From Candidatus Gastranaerophilales bacterium (GTDB lineage: Bacteria > Cyanobacteriota > Vampirovibrionia > Gastranaerophilales > Gastranaerophilaceae): a stretch of DNA of 64,000 nt. Below the pieces are notes generated by a model. That model saw only the letters and a program-made list of their open reading frames with translations, was not told the origin of the DNA and ran no database searches. Positions 17,358 to 25,857 of this stretch are shown one piece after another. The stretch's first letter is position 1; every line of letters starts with the position of its first letter. The DNA is taken from assembly GCA_944325025.1 (NCBI GenBank), contig CALUYN010000001.1, positions 103,414-167,413 of the forward strand, written 5' to 3'. The position numbers were made by a program, and so were the translations under genes.

Positions 17358-17798
17358 TCATTCTATATACATCAAAACCTGGCCGAATTCTACAGGCTGT
17401 CCGTCTGAAACACAAATTTCAGTAATTTTGCCTGACACTTCAGCTTCAATTTCGTTCATAAGCTTCATAGCTTCAACAATACAAACAACGTCACCTTCTT
17501 TGACTGTCTGACCGACTTTAACAAACGGTTCAGCATCAGGAGAAGGTGCTGAATAAAATGTTCCAACCATTGGAGAAGTTAAAGGTTTACCTTTTTTTAC
17601 TTCTTTTGCTTCAGCAGGAGCAGGTACAGCAGGTGCTGCTGCAGGCTGAGGAGCAGTAACAACAGAAGCTGCTGCCACTTCCATAACTTCTTTTCTCAAA
17701 GTTATAGCTTGTTCGCCGTCTTCCAAAGAAATTTCGGTCAAAGAATTATCAGCTAAAACTTTGGCTAATTTTTCAACATATTCAATATCAAATTTCAT
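17358..17798 (-). CDS. accB: Acetyl-CoA carboxylase, biotin carboxyl carrier protein
   Basis: A 146-residue carrier. The C-terminal biotinyl domain has the canonical [15 protein letters not shown] (the Lys is biotinylated), preceded by [18 protein letters not shown], the thumb-containing segment typical of acetyl-CoA carboxylase. A Pro-Ala-rich flexible linker spans about residues 45-65, and an N-terminal helical domain contains [20 protein letters not shown]. It lies between efp (upstream, 92 bases) and accC (downstream, 98 bases with a hairpin repeat). Confidence 0.97.
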   Translation of the reverse strand: MKFDIEYVEKLAKVLADNSLTEISLEDGEQAITLRKEVMEVAAASVVTAPQPAAAPAVPAPAEAKEVKKGKPLTSPMVGTFYSAPSPDAEPFVKVGQTVKEGDVVCIVEAMKLMNEIEAEVSGKITEICVSDGQPVEFGQVLMYIE

Positions 17799-17890
17799 TC
17801 TTTTGCCTTTCTTTTATACACAGAGAAAAGTGAGGGGCGAATAAAAGGAGCATTAAAAAGATTGTGCCCCTCACACTCAAAAACTTTTAA

Positions 17891-18448
17891 TTATGCACGA
17901 TCCAAATATTCGTTAGTTCTGGTATCAACTCTAATTTTGTCACCATTTGAAATAAAGAACGGAACGTTAACAACCGCACCTGTTTCAAGAGTTGCAGGTT
18001 TTGTACCGCCTTGTGCAGTGTTGCCTTTTTCGGAAGGCGGAGTGTCGGTAACTTCAAGAATAACGTGAGCAGGAAGATCTACACCGATAATTCTACCGTC
18101 ATGCATTAAAACCTGAACAATCATATTTTCTTTTAAGTATTTAATGCCGTCGCCTATTTGATCTTCAGTCAATTGAAGCTGTTCGTAGGTTTCGTTATCC
18201 ATCATAACGTATTCTTTACCTTCTTTATATAAATATTGCATTTCGCGTCTGTCAAGCATAGCTTTTGCAACTTTTTCGCCGGCACGGAAAGTTTTTTCAA
18301 CAACCTGACCGGTTTCAACGTTTTTAAGTTTTGATCTTACAAACGCTGCACCTTTACCGGGTTTTACGTGTAAAAATTCAACAACAGACCACAAACCGTT
18401 GTCCAATTGAAGCGTCAAGCCTGTTTTTAAATCGTTTACTGAAATCAT
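17891..18448 (-). CDS. efp: Translation elongation factor P
   Basis: The 185-residue protein has the three-domain EF-P length. It binds the ribosome E site and rescues stalling at polyproline. The domain I loop is [15 protein letters not shown], with Lys at the tip position that is modified in many bacteria. The C-terminal signature is [19 protein letters not shown]. The start is marked by AAGGGG 5 bases ahead. No gene for a known EF-P modification enzyme is visible here. The efp-accB neighbourhood is also found in cyanobacteria. Confidence 0.98.
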   Translation of the reverse strand: MISVNDLKTGLTLQLDNGLWSVVEFLHVKPGKGAAFVRSKLKNVETGQVVEKTFRAGEKVAKAMLDRREMQYLYKEGKEYVMMDNETYEQLQLTEDQIGDGIKYLKENMIVQVLMHDGRIIGVDLPAHVILEVTDTPPSEKGNTAQGGTKPATLETGAVVNVPFFISNGDKIRVDTRTNEYLDRA

Positions 18449-18708
18449 ATTTTTCCCCTTATAATACTGTCATTTTAACTATAGGTTGATAATACCACAA
18501 ACATTCAAAACTTCAAATATTTGTTACAATTTAGCAAAATATTAACAAAACAGCATAAAATATCAAAATCAGCTTTATCAAATCAGACTATAAAACAGAA
18601 CTTTAAAATTTTTAAAGATTGTTGTAACAGCCGGTTTAACTACTATCAACGGAATGTAAATGCCTTAAAAAGGCAAAAAATAGGGCGGCAGACTTCGTCA
18701 ATACAGGC
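18449..18708. other. Divergent intergenic region between efp and the 18.8-kb prepilin
   Basis: About 260 bp, AT-rich, without a supported gene. It holds the efp leader and a small hairpin (TGCCTT-AAA-AAGGCA, 18661-18675). The first bases after efp presumably contain the efp promoter, but no convincing -35/-10 pair stood out. Confidence 0.5.
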
Positions 18709-18737
18709 TTGACAAATAACAAAAAATCGTAAATAAT
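18709..18737 (+). promoter_or_regulatory. Strong promoter for the 18.8-kb prepilin locus
   Basis: TTGACA (18709-18714), a 17-bp spacer and AATAAT (18732-18737). The predicted start near 18744 is followed by AAGAGG (18755-18760) and an ATG at 18769, so transcription and translation signals are aligned with that ATG. Confidence 0.7.
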
Positions 18738-18783
18738 AAATTTAATTAAGGAACAAGAGGTACTGAAAATGAATCGAGAAGCA

Positions 18784-18913
18784 GCTTTTAGAGTTGCCCC
18801 CCCCCGCAAAACGTGGCAGTATAAGCGTTTCTAACAAATGGCTTTACGTTAAAAAAAACATATGTCATAGTAGTGATATTATACATTACAATATTTTCCA
18901 ATATACCAAACGA
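18784..18913 (+). other. 130-bp insertion splitting a prepilin start, flanked by an imperfect direct repeat
   Basis: GCTTTTAGAGTTGCC begins at 18784 and GCTTTTACTCTTGCC at 18914, so the two copies are exactly 130 bp apart and identical except for three bases. The first copy sits in ATG-AAT-CGA-GAA-GCA-GCT-TTT from 18769. The second is the real FTLAEV start of the pilin. Deleting one repeat unit gives MNREAAFTLAEVLITLG in frame, a canonical prepilin start behind a good Shine-Dalgarno. The segment carries a C9 tract and no gene. Confidence 0.7.
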
Positions 18914-19588
18914 GCTTTTACTCTTGCCGAGGTATTAATAACACTCGGGATAATAGGAGTTGTTGCGCCAATTACAATGCCCGTGCTTATCACTAAATAT
19001 CAAAAAGACGTCACGGTAAACAAACTTAAAAAGAGTTATACAACTATATCCCAAATGTTTCAAATGGCGCAAAATGAAAATGGTGATCCATCAGGTTGGA
19101 ATTTTGATTTTACAGGTTCAGATGATACAAACGCATCATTAAGCGATTTTATTAACACATATATGATACCTTATTTGAAAGTTGCTGATAACTGCGGCAC
19201 ACAATGCAAAAGAATTCCAGAAATGTATAGTTTTTTAAATAATAATCCTTTTAATACAACCCAGCACTACATAATATTTTTACAAGATGGAACTACTCTG
19301 ATTTTATCTATTGATAGCAACAAGCATGCAGTTATTATACACGTTGATATAAATGGCAATAAAAATCCAAATAAAGTTGGCAGAGATGTTTTTACATATT
19401 ATCTCAATACTTCTAAAACAATTACAAAACAAAATTTTTGGGGATTAGACGGCAATTTTTCTAATGTTTCACGTGATTTCTTGTTAAATGACGGCAACAG
19501 GGGCTGTAAGAAAAATTCTCTCGGCTACTATTGCGGTGCATTGATTCAATATGACGGCTGGAAAATTAAAGATGATTATCCCTGGTAA
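18794..19588 (+). CDS. Prepilin-like protein with interrupted 5' end (possibly switched off)
   Basis: The pilin proper runs from RAFTLAEVLITLGIIGVVAP to the stop, with the shared motif HVDINGNKNPNKVGRDVFTYYL near residue 200 and Cys residues in the second half. The frame can only be opened at a TTG (18794) that has no Shine-Dalgarno and leads straight into the C9 tract. This would give an unusual leader of about 35 residues. The well-marked ATG at 18769 is one base out of frame and stops at 18834. C8 or C11, or loss of the 130-bp segment, would join them. I therefore read this as a phase-variable or recently interrupted gene rather than a gene with a TTG start. The body of the pilin is undamaged. 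Confidence 0.75.
   Translation: MPPPAKRGSISVSNKWLYVKKNICHSSDIIHYNIFQYTKRAFTLAEVLITLGIIGVVAPITMPVLITKYQKDVTVNKLKKSYTTISQMFQMAQNENGDPSGWNFDFTGSDDTNASLSDFINTYMIPYLKVADNCGTQCKRIPEMYSFLNNNPFNTTQHYIIFLQDGTTLILSIDSNKHAVIIHVDINGNKNPNKVGRDVFTYYLNTSKTITKQNFWGLDGNFSNVSRDFLLNDGNRGCKKNSLGYYCGALIQYDGWKIKDDYPW
18797..18805. repeat. Homopolymer tract C9
   Basis: Nine C between the ATG at 18769 and the prepilin body. The reading frame from the ATG enters the prepilin only if the tract is 8 or 11 long. Confidence 0.85.
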
Positions 19589-19629
19589 GAATTTGCGATA
19601 TCACTTTGTTTATGCTATTATAACCCTGT

Positions 19630-20631
19630 ATGGAAAAGGGACAAATTTATAAAATTCACTCTGATTTCTACTATGTTGATGATGGACAAAATACTCATGA
19701 ATGCAAAATTCGTGAAATTCTAAAAAAACAGAAAGAAAAAATTCTTGTCGGGGATTTTGTCGAATTTGAAAACGGTGTTATTAAAAATATTATTCAGAGG
19801 AAAAATTTTATTAAACGCCCGAGTGTTGCAAACATTGACCAAATCATAATAGTTTCAGCGCTTAAAGAACCCGATTTGGAACTTCACCAGTTAAACCGCT
19901 ATATTGCACTTGCAAAATACTATAAGGTACCTGCTGTCCTTTGTTTTAACAAGGAAGACTTAAAATGGGACAAACATCTTAAAGAAAAAATAAAAAAAAT
20001 TTATGAGCCGTTACACTACAAAATTGTTTACACTTCCGCAACAGAGCATAAAGGAATTAAAAATTTTGAAAAACTTCTTGAAGGAAAAACAAGTGTTCTG
20101 TGCGGGAATTCAGGTGTCGGCAAATCAAGCCTTATTAACGCAATAAATCCCGAATTAAACCTCAGAACAAAACAAGTCAGCGAAAAAACTCAGCGCGGCA
20201 CACACACAACCAGACACTGCGAAATTATAAAAATTAACGACACATCAAGAATTGTCGACACTCCAGGCTTCAGCAACGTAAAATTTGATTTTATACTTCC
20301 TGCTGATGTGGATTTATTATTTGATGAAATAGCACAATTTCGCAGCGGATGCAAATACGCAGACTGCCTGCATATAAGAGAAGACGGGTGTAATGTGCTT
20401 GAAAATATTGATAAAATTGATGAAACACGATATGAAAGCTATCTTGAATTTGTAAAGGAAGCTGAAATATACAAAGAAAAAGTTAAATATGAAGGAAGAA
20501 AAGAAGAAAATTCAAAAAAACTTGTTCATAACAAACATATTGCCAAAATAAGCGAAAAGAAACGTCAGAGCGCAAGAAACACTCTTAAGCAAAGAATTTA
20601 TAAGGACATAGAAAATAATGAAGATGAATGA
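19630..20631 (+). CDS. rsgA: Ribosome small subunit-dependent GTPase A
   Basis: The 333-residue circularly permuted GTPase acts in late 30S subunit maturation. It has the N-terminal OB fold (about 1-70), then G4 FNKED, and then G1 CGNSGVGKSSLINA and G3 DTPGF, the permuted order that defines the family. The zinc-binding part has Cys in FRSGCKYADCLHIREDGCNV. The lysine-rich tail (SEKKRQSARNTLKQR) is typical. The next gene starts 14 bases before its stop. Confidence 0.96.
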   Translation: MEKGQIYKIHSDFYYVDDGQNTHECKIREILKKQKEKILVGDFVEFENGVIKNIIQRKNFIKRPSVANIDQIIIVSALKEPDLELHQLNRYIALAKYYKVPAVLCFNKEDLKWDKHLKEKIKKIYEPLHYKIVYTSATEHKGIKNFEKLLEGKTSVLCGNSGVGKSSLINAINPELNLRTKQVSEKTQRGTHTTRHCEIIKINDTSRIVDTPGFSNVKFDFILPADVDLLFDEIAQFRSGCKYADCLHIREDGCNVLENIDKIDETRYESYLEFVKEAEIYKEKVKYEGRKEENSKKLVHNKHIAKISEKKRQSARNTLKQRIYKDIENNEDE

Positions 20632-21520
20632 TTACATAGAACTTATAGACAAAAATATTGACGAATTTATGCCTGTAGAATATCCGCAGCGGATTTTCAA
20701 AGCAATGAAATATACTGTAACATTGCCGGGCAAAAGGCTTCGCCCTGTTATGTGTCTTGAAACATGCAGAATGTTCGGCGGGAATTATAAAGATGCAATC
20801 CCGACAGCCTGTGCAATAGAAATGCTTCATGCACAAACTCTTATTCATGACGATTTACCATGTATGGATAATGACGATTACAGACGGGGCAAGCTCACCA
20901 ACCACAAAGTTTTCGGAGAAGCACATGCCGTTCTTGCAGGTGACGCTCTCTTAACATTTGCTCCACAGCTTATACTTAAACATTCAAAAAATCTGGGGGC
21001 GGAAAAACTTATAAAAATTCTGGAAGAATATTTTCAAGCTGCAGGAGCCTACGGCGTTATTGCAGGTCAAGTCGTTGATATTGAAAGTGAAAAATTAATG
21101 CAGTCTTTTGAGTTTTCCGGAAAAATTGATATTGAAAAAAGTGAACTTGAAAAAACTCTTGAATATATACACACCCATAAAACAGGAGATTTATTTAAAC
21201 TTGCTTTAAGAACAGGTGCAATAATCGCAGATGCAAATGACGAACAGCTTAACCAAATAACAGAATTCGGCCAAAATTTAGGAGTAGCTTTTCAAATAGC
21301 TGATGATATCCTTGATGAGACCTCTACTTTTGAACAAATGGGCAAAACAATCGGCAAGGACAAAGCAGAAGGTAAATTAACTTATACAAGCCTTTACGGA
21401 CTTGAAAAATCTAAAGAAGAATTAAATAAACTCATCGACAGATGTTTTAATATATTAGAAAGAAATAACCTGAAATCAGAAGTTTTTGAACAAATTCTCA
21501 ACAAAATCAAAGCTTGTTAA
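20618..21520 (+). CDS. ispA: Polyprenyl (farnesyl/geranylgeranyl) diphosphate synthase
   Basis: A 300-residue trans-isoprenyl diphosphate synthase that condenses isopentenyl diphosphate with allylic primers. It has the first Asp-rich motif LIHDDLPCMDNDDYRRG, GEAHAVLAGDALLTFA, the Lys-Thr helix HTHKTGDLFKLALRTGA and the second Asp motif FQIADDILDETS. The short residues before the first Asp motif (EMLHAQTLIHDD) suggest a C15-C20 product rather than a long chain, but the exact chain length is not certain. An alternative Met lies two codons in. It overlaps rsgA by 14 bases. The last gene before a 564-bp repeat-rich gap. Confidence 0.93.
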   Translation: MKMNDYIELIDKNIDEFMPVEYPQRIFKAMKYTVTLPGKRLRPVMCLETCRMFGGNYKDAIPTACAIEMLHAQTLIHDDLPCMDNDDYRRGKLTNHKVFGEAHAVLAGDALLTFAPQLILKHSKNLGAEKLIKILEEYFQAAGAYGVIAGQVVDIESEKLMQSFEFSGKIDIEKSELEKTLEYIHTHKTGDLFKLALRTGAIIADANDEQLNQITEFGQNLGVAFQIADDILDETSTFEQMGKTIGKDKAEGKLTYTSLYGLEKSKEELNKLIDRCFNILERNNLKSEVFEQILNKIKAC

Positions 21521-21523
21521 AAT

Positions 21524-21993
21524 AAGTCGATAAGACGTTAAGACGACAGGACGTTAAGTTCTTTACGGTGCGCTAAAGCGCACGTAAAAATTTACTTTTC
21601 CTCTCTCGGGAGAGGGATTAAGGGAGAGGGTTTATTTTTTTATGCGGGGACTATGCGTCCCCACACCCCTCACCAAATATTCTTTTTCTTTTTTGCGATG
21701 AAAAGAAAAAGAATATTGGATAAGAAAAAGAAACACGCTGACCGTTTAATCTGCACTAAATTCAACCCAAGCGGATGAACTCGCTATATATTCGTCATGC
21801 TGAACTCGTTTGACTGCTTTTGCCAAAATCTATTGATTTTGTGCAAAATGTCCGGTTTTCCGCAGCATCTCTTTACCGCTCAAACAGCATCCGCTTTGCT
21901 ACTGTTTCATTAAGTGCAGATTATTGAAATTTTAAGTGCGCTTTGCGCACCGTAAAGACCTATTCGCTTATTAACCTATTTACTTATTCACTT
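21524..21993. repeat. Foldback element B with flanking period-8 arrays
   Basis: Outer arms: 21524-21560 is AAGTCGAT, AAGACGTT, AAGACGAC, AGGACGTT, AAGT, and 21958-21993 is its inverse type (ACCTATTC, GCTTATTA, ACCTATTT, ACTTATTC). Next inside, TTTACGGTGCGCTAAAGCGCAC (21562-21583) is inverted at 21936-21956 with a one-base gap. TAATCTGCACTAAAT (21747-21761) is inverted at 21909-21923 with one mismatch. A perfect 16-bp hairpin (ATATTCTTTTTCTTTT and its inverse) spans about 21677-21716, and 21600-21630 is a CCTCTCTCGGGAGAGGG repeat. The right end matches element A at 2340-2396. No gene or transposase is present. Confidence 0.7.
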
Positions 21994-22020
21994 ATGATAA
22001 TATTTGTTATATTCATATAT

Positions 22021-22050
22021 TTTACAAAAATTCCATTCTTATGTTATACT
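22021..22050 (+). promoter_or_regulatory. Promoter for the DUF212 gene
   Basis: TTTACA (22021-22026), an 18-bp spacer and TATACT (22045-22050), followed by AAGGA and ATG 22085. Confidence 0.55.
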
Positions 22051-22084
22051 TTAATAACATGAGAGAGGAAAATTAAGGATATAT

Positions 22085-22549
22085 ATGATAGAAAGCATCT
22101 TAAATACAGGTTATGAAGCCTTAGCAACTGGTATTCTAGCCGCTTTTATCGCACAGCTGATAAAATTTATTATTTTTACGATTAAAACCAGAAGAGTCAA
22201 TTTCAAAATCTTTACCACAACAGGAGGAATGCCAAGTTCACACTCTGCAGGAGTAATGGGGCTTGCCACTATTGTCGGAATTGTAGAAGGCTTTGATTCA
22301 ATGTTTTTTGCGATTGCCTTCGGGTATGCTTTGATTACAATGTATGACGCGGCAGGCGTAAGACGTGCAGCAGGAAAAACTGCAGCCTGCTTAAATAGAA
22401 TGATGGATGATTTTTACAAACACGATGTTCAGGCAATCGGCGGGAAACTAAAAGAACTGCTCGGGCATACTCCGTTTGAAGTTATTATGGGAGCACTTTT
22501 CGGAATCGTATTTGCATATTTCTTCCATTTTCATGTTTTATTAGGATAA
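22085..22549 (+). CDS. Divergent PAP2 family protein (DUF212/YuiD-like)
   Basis: A 154-residue membrane protein with the family signatures GGMPSSHSAGVMGLATIVGI (about residues 48-67) and YDAAGVRRAAGKTAACLNRM (about 95-114). These resemble acid phosphatase and haloperoxidase (PAP2) active-site segments, but the family's substrate is unknown. There are four or so hydrophobic segments. AAGGA lies 6 bases before the ATG, and a promoter is visible upstream. It stands alone between a foldback element and the SNF2 gene. Confidence 0.9.
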   Translation: MIESILNTGYEALATGILAAFIAQLIKFIIFTIKTRRVNFKIFTTTGGMPSSHSAGVMGLATIVGIVEGFDSMFFAIAFGYALITMYDAAGVRRAAGKTAACLNRMMDDFYKHDVQAIGGKLKELLGHTPFEVIMGALFGIVFAYFFHFHVLLG

Positions 22550-22671
22550 ATCTATTGCCTTTTTTTATTCTTTGTGTAATAATATTATTGTTGTTATTAA
22601 GGGCTTATAGATTTAATTCTATATCCGGTAATTTGTACCCTTAGGGAAAGAAAGAGATACTCTAAAACACA

Positions 22672-25600
22672 ATGAGTGTTAAACCGCAGGAATTTAACTA
22701 CAAGTATATAAAAGAAAATGCAAGCGCGGGAAGTTGGCGCAGAGGCTATGAATATCATCTTAAAGACATGGTATTCGATAATTACCCTGAAAAAAATTTC
22801 TATATGGCAAAGGTCAAAGGAAATTTTCAGGATCATTACAATACGGATTTAATCTTTAAGAAAAACAAAGTGGAAGCCAGATGCAACTGTCCGTTGAAGG
22901 AAGAATGGTGCAAACATGCCGTTGCGGTTGCTCTAAAAGCAATTGATGAGCATGCTTATGAAGATTGGCTTGAAACAAAATACGGAATGGAATTTGATTT
23001 TCCGGACGAAAATACGGCACTAACAGAGGAACCGCAGGGAAACTACATATTCCATTTTAATTCCAAACGAAAAGCAAACTTTTTCTCTGTTCTTGTACGT
23101 TCTAGAGAAACAGGAAAAGTTGTAAGACAAATTGAACCTATCCTCAGAGCGCTTATTGAAGCGCAAAAACAGGATAAAAATTTTGAGCTGAATAATTCAC
23201 AAAAAGTTGAAGTTGCAATATTTCAACAGCTTTTAACAATTTCTAGACAGGACAAAAAAGCAGGTTGGTACGATATTCCAATTACAAAATTCGGGCCGAT
23301 GTTTACACTTCTTTCAAAAGCTGATGAAGTTCTTGATGAAAAAACAAAAGATAGACTCAAATTCACTGATGAAGAGTGGAAACTTGTTTTGACAGTTAAT
23401 ACAGGTGCTCAGGGAACAATTCTTTTGTCTTTGGAATGGAAACGTCCAGATAAAGATGATGTTTACCCGCTTGAAGAAGTCAGGTATTTCTCAAGACATT
23501 TGAAATGGGGAAGATACAAAAATATTATTTTCCCGACAAATATTGCAATGAATTCTCTGCCGCAAAATATTTTAAAATCTTCATTTACAGATTTGAAAGA
23601 TGCAGACGGCGGCAAATTTATTTATGAAGAACTGCCCAAACTACGTGAGATTATGGACGTTGAAATTGCAGACAATATCAGCAAACTTATGTTGGAAGAA
23701 CGTCCGCCTCTGAACATTGTTACAATGGGAATTGATTATGACCAGTCTTTAAAAGCTTCGTTGGAATTTGAATATGACGGAGTAGTCGTTCCTTATTCAA
23801 AAACAACTGCAGAAAAAGCTCCTTATATCACAATTAAAAAACCTGGAGAAGATTTAGTTTACTGGATTAAACGAAATCTTAAACATGAACAGGAAGCTTA
23901 CCAAATGCTTTTAGCCTGCCGGTTCGTCCCTATGCAGACTAATAACCTCGCGCTTGAAAAAGAAAATGCAATAGATTTTTATAACTATTATATCAAACAG
24001 GCCGGTGAGGGCTGGAAGTTTGTAGAAAAAGACGACATGAGCTTTTTCAAACTGCTCGATGACCCGTTCAGATTGTGCGCAAAAATTGATTTCTCAGAAG
24101 AATCCGAAGACTCATTTGAAATATTCTTATACGGTCAGGTCGGAGATGAAATTATTAACTTTGATGAGATTTATGACACCATTCAAAGCGGCGAAAAATA
24201 CAGCAGGATAAGGAGCTTAGGCTTTGTAGAATATCCTGCGCAAAATATTTATGCTATGATGAGGGCATTTAACTCATTTGATGTTTACAGAAACAACGAT
24301 AACAAATTTATTGTAAAAACATACCGCGCAGGCTTGATTAACGAACTTAAAAACCTTGATGTGGAACTTGTTTTGAGTGACGAATTCCAGAAATTCTGGG
24401 AACAGATGTCAACATTTTCAACATCTGAAAATCTGGAACTACCTCAAGGTATCAACGCAGAATTTCGTGAATATCAAATTAAAGGTTTTGGTTGGCTCTG
24501 GTTCATGTACAAATACGGACTTAACGGAATTCTTGCTGATGATATGGGGCTTGGTAAAACACTTCAGGCACTTGCAGCTATTCAAAAAGCTAAAGAAGAA
24601 GACGGGCCTATGCCTACACTTGTTATATGTCCGACAACCGTTGTATTTAACTGGGAATCCGAAATTCAAAAATTTGCCCCGACTTTAACAACATTAAAAA
24701 TCTCTGGAGCTGACAGAAAACAACTATTTAAAGAAATTCCGAATTATGATGTTGTAATTACAAGCTATGCGCTTGTCAGACGCGATATAGCAAAGCTAAA
24801 AGAATACAATTTCAGATACGTAATACTTGATGAGTCGCAGAATATTAAAAATGCAATGTCGCAAACAGCTCAAGCTGTAAAAAAACTGCAAGCTGCGCAT
24901 AAACTGGCACTTTCTGGAACCCCAATTGAAAACAAACTTGAAGAACTTTGGTCTGTATTTGATTTTCTTATGCCGGGATTTTTGTTCAGCGTTTCTGAAT
25001 TTAATTACAGATATGTAAATCCGATTATGGAACGTCAGGACAAAACAGTTGAAAAACGTTTGAAATTGCAGATTTATCCGTTTATTCTCCGCCGTATGAA
25101 ACGCGATGTTGCAAAAGATCTTCCTGATAAAGTGGAAAACATTGCATACTGCGAACTTACAGATGAACAAAAAGATTTCTACCTGCAGGTTCTTGACAGT
25201 ACTAAAGAAGAATTATTTAAATCAATTGAACAAAACGGACTTGAAAAGAGCAGACTTTCAATATTCTCAGCGCTTCTCAGATTGCGTCAAATCTGCTGCC
25301 ACCCGCGACTTTACGATAAAGAAAATGTTAAAAACATAATGAAATCAGGCAAATTTGAAAAACTCAAAGCAATGCTTGAAGAAATTATTGATGAAGGGCA
25401 CAGAATTCTTTTATTCAGTCAGTTTGTTGATATGTTGGATATAATTAAGGCATGGCTTGAAAGAGAAGGAATTCCTTACGAATATTTGACAGGGAAAACA
25501 AAAGACAGGCAGGGTGCTGTTGAAAGATTTAATTCAACGCCGTCAATTCCTATCTTCCTGATAAGTTTGAAAGCCGGCGGAACAGGGTTGAACCTGACAG

Positions 25601-25857
25601 GCGCGGATTACGTAATCCATTACGATCCGTGGTGGAACCCTGCTGTTGAAGATCAGGCAACAGACAGAGCCTACCGTATCGGACAGACTAAAAAAGTTTT
25701 TGTCTATAGACTTATTACAAAAAATACTGTTGAAGAAAAAATCCAGAAATTAAAAACCGTTAAACGTAACCTTGTAGACAGTGTAATTTCGGTTGACAGA
25801 AATATCGTTAAATCTCTTACAATGGACGATATAAAAGAAATATTCTCAGTCGACTAA
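22672..25857 (+). CDS. SWIM zinc-finger SNF2-family helicase
   Basis: A 1061-residue protein. A SWIM zinc finger near residues 60-85 has the CxC...CxH pattern (ARCNCPLKEEWCKHAVAVAL). A long middle region (about 100-590) has no clear motif. A complete SNF2 ATPase follows: Walker A ADDMGLGKTLQALAAI near residue 622, DEAH-box equivalent ILDESQNIKN near 719 (DESQ), SGTPIENKLEELWSVFDFL, and a helicase C domain with SLKAGGTGLNLTGADYVIHY and DQATDRAYRIGQ near 994. It is probably a DNA-translocating ATPase acting on nucleoprotein, as in bacterial RapA/HepA-like proteins. The specific role is not known. No methyltransferase or nuclease is adjacent, so nothing suggests a restriction or defence island. 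Confidence 0.92.
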   Translation: MSVKPQEFNYKYIKENASAGSWRRGYEYHLKDMVFDNYPEKNFYMAKVKGNFQDHYNTDLIFKKNKVEARCNCPLKEEWCKHAVAVALKAIDEHAYEDWLETKYGMEFDFPDENTALTEEPQGNYIFHFNSKRKANFFSVLVRSRETGKVVRQIEPILRALIEAQKQDKNFELNNSQKVEVAIFQQLLTISRQDKKAGWYDIPITKFGPMFTLLSKADEVLDEKTKDRLKFTDEEWKLVLTVNTGAQGTILLSLEWKRPDKDDVYPLEEVRYFSRHLKWGRYKNIIFPTNIAMNSLPQNILKSSFTDLKDADGGKFIYEELPKLREIMDVEIADNISKLMLEERPPLNIVTMGIDYDQSLKASLEFEYDGVVVPYSKTTAEKAPYITIKKPGEDLVYWIKRNLKHEQEAYQMLLACRFVPMQTNNLALEKENAIDFYNYYIKQAGEGWKFVEKDDMSFFKLLDDPFRLCAKIDFSEESEDSFEIFLYGQVGDEIINFDEIYDTIQSGEKYSRIRSLGFVEYPAQNIYAMMRAFNSFDVYRNNDNKFIVKTYRAGLINELKNLDVELVLSDEFQKFWEQMSTFSTSENLELPQGINAEFREYQIKGFGWLWFMYKYGLNGILADDMGLGKTLQALAAIQKAKEEDGPMPTLVICPTTVVFNWESEIQKFAPTLTTLKISGADRKQLFKEIPNYDVVITSYALVRRDIAKLKEYNFRYVILDESQNIKNAMSQTAQAVKKLQAAHKLALSGTPIENKLEELWSVFDFLMPGFLFSVSEFNYRYVNPIMERQDKTVEKRLKLQIYPFILRRMKRDVAKDLPDKVENIAYCELTDEQKDFYLQVLDSTKEELFKSIEQNGLEKSRLSIFSALLRLRQICCHPRLYDKENVKNIMKSGKFEKLKAMLEEIIDEGHRILLFSQFVDMLDIIKAWLEREGIPYEYLTGKTKDRQGAVERFNSTPSIPIFLISLKAGGTGLNLTGADYVIHYDPWWNPAVEDQATDRAYRIGQTKKVFVYRLITKNTVEEKIQKLKTVKRNLVDSVISVDRNIVKSLTMDDIKEIFSVD

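Noticed and set aside
18794-18796. TTG as the true start of the 18.8-kb prepilin
   Set aside because: It has no Shine-Dalgarno, sits at the edge of the C9 tract, and a far better ATG lies 25 bases upstream in another frame.
15851-18805. Homopolymer tracts as pure sequencing error
   Set aside because: Their exact lengths may be wrong by one base, but two separate long C/G runs in AT-rich DNA, both ahead of prepilin bodies lacking a normal start, are unlikely to be artefacts altogether. Length must be confirmed before any claim of on or off state.
24796-25170. 124-codon frame antisense to the SNF2 gene
   Set aside because: It lies wholly inside a well-supported helicase domain and has no features of its own. 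The same holds for other antisense frames inside rpoC, mutS, the adhesin and murE.
22672-25857. Anti-phage defence system around the SNF2 helicase
   Set aside because: SNF2 proteins occur in defence islands, but here the neighbours are a DUF212 protein, repeats and HU, with no nuclease, methyltransferase or defence partner.
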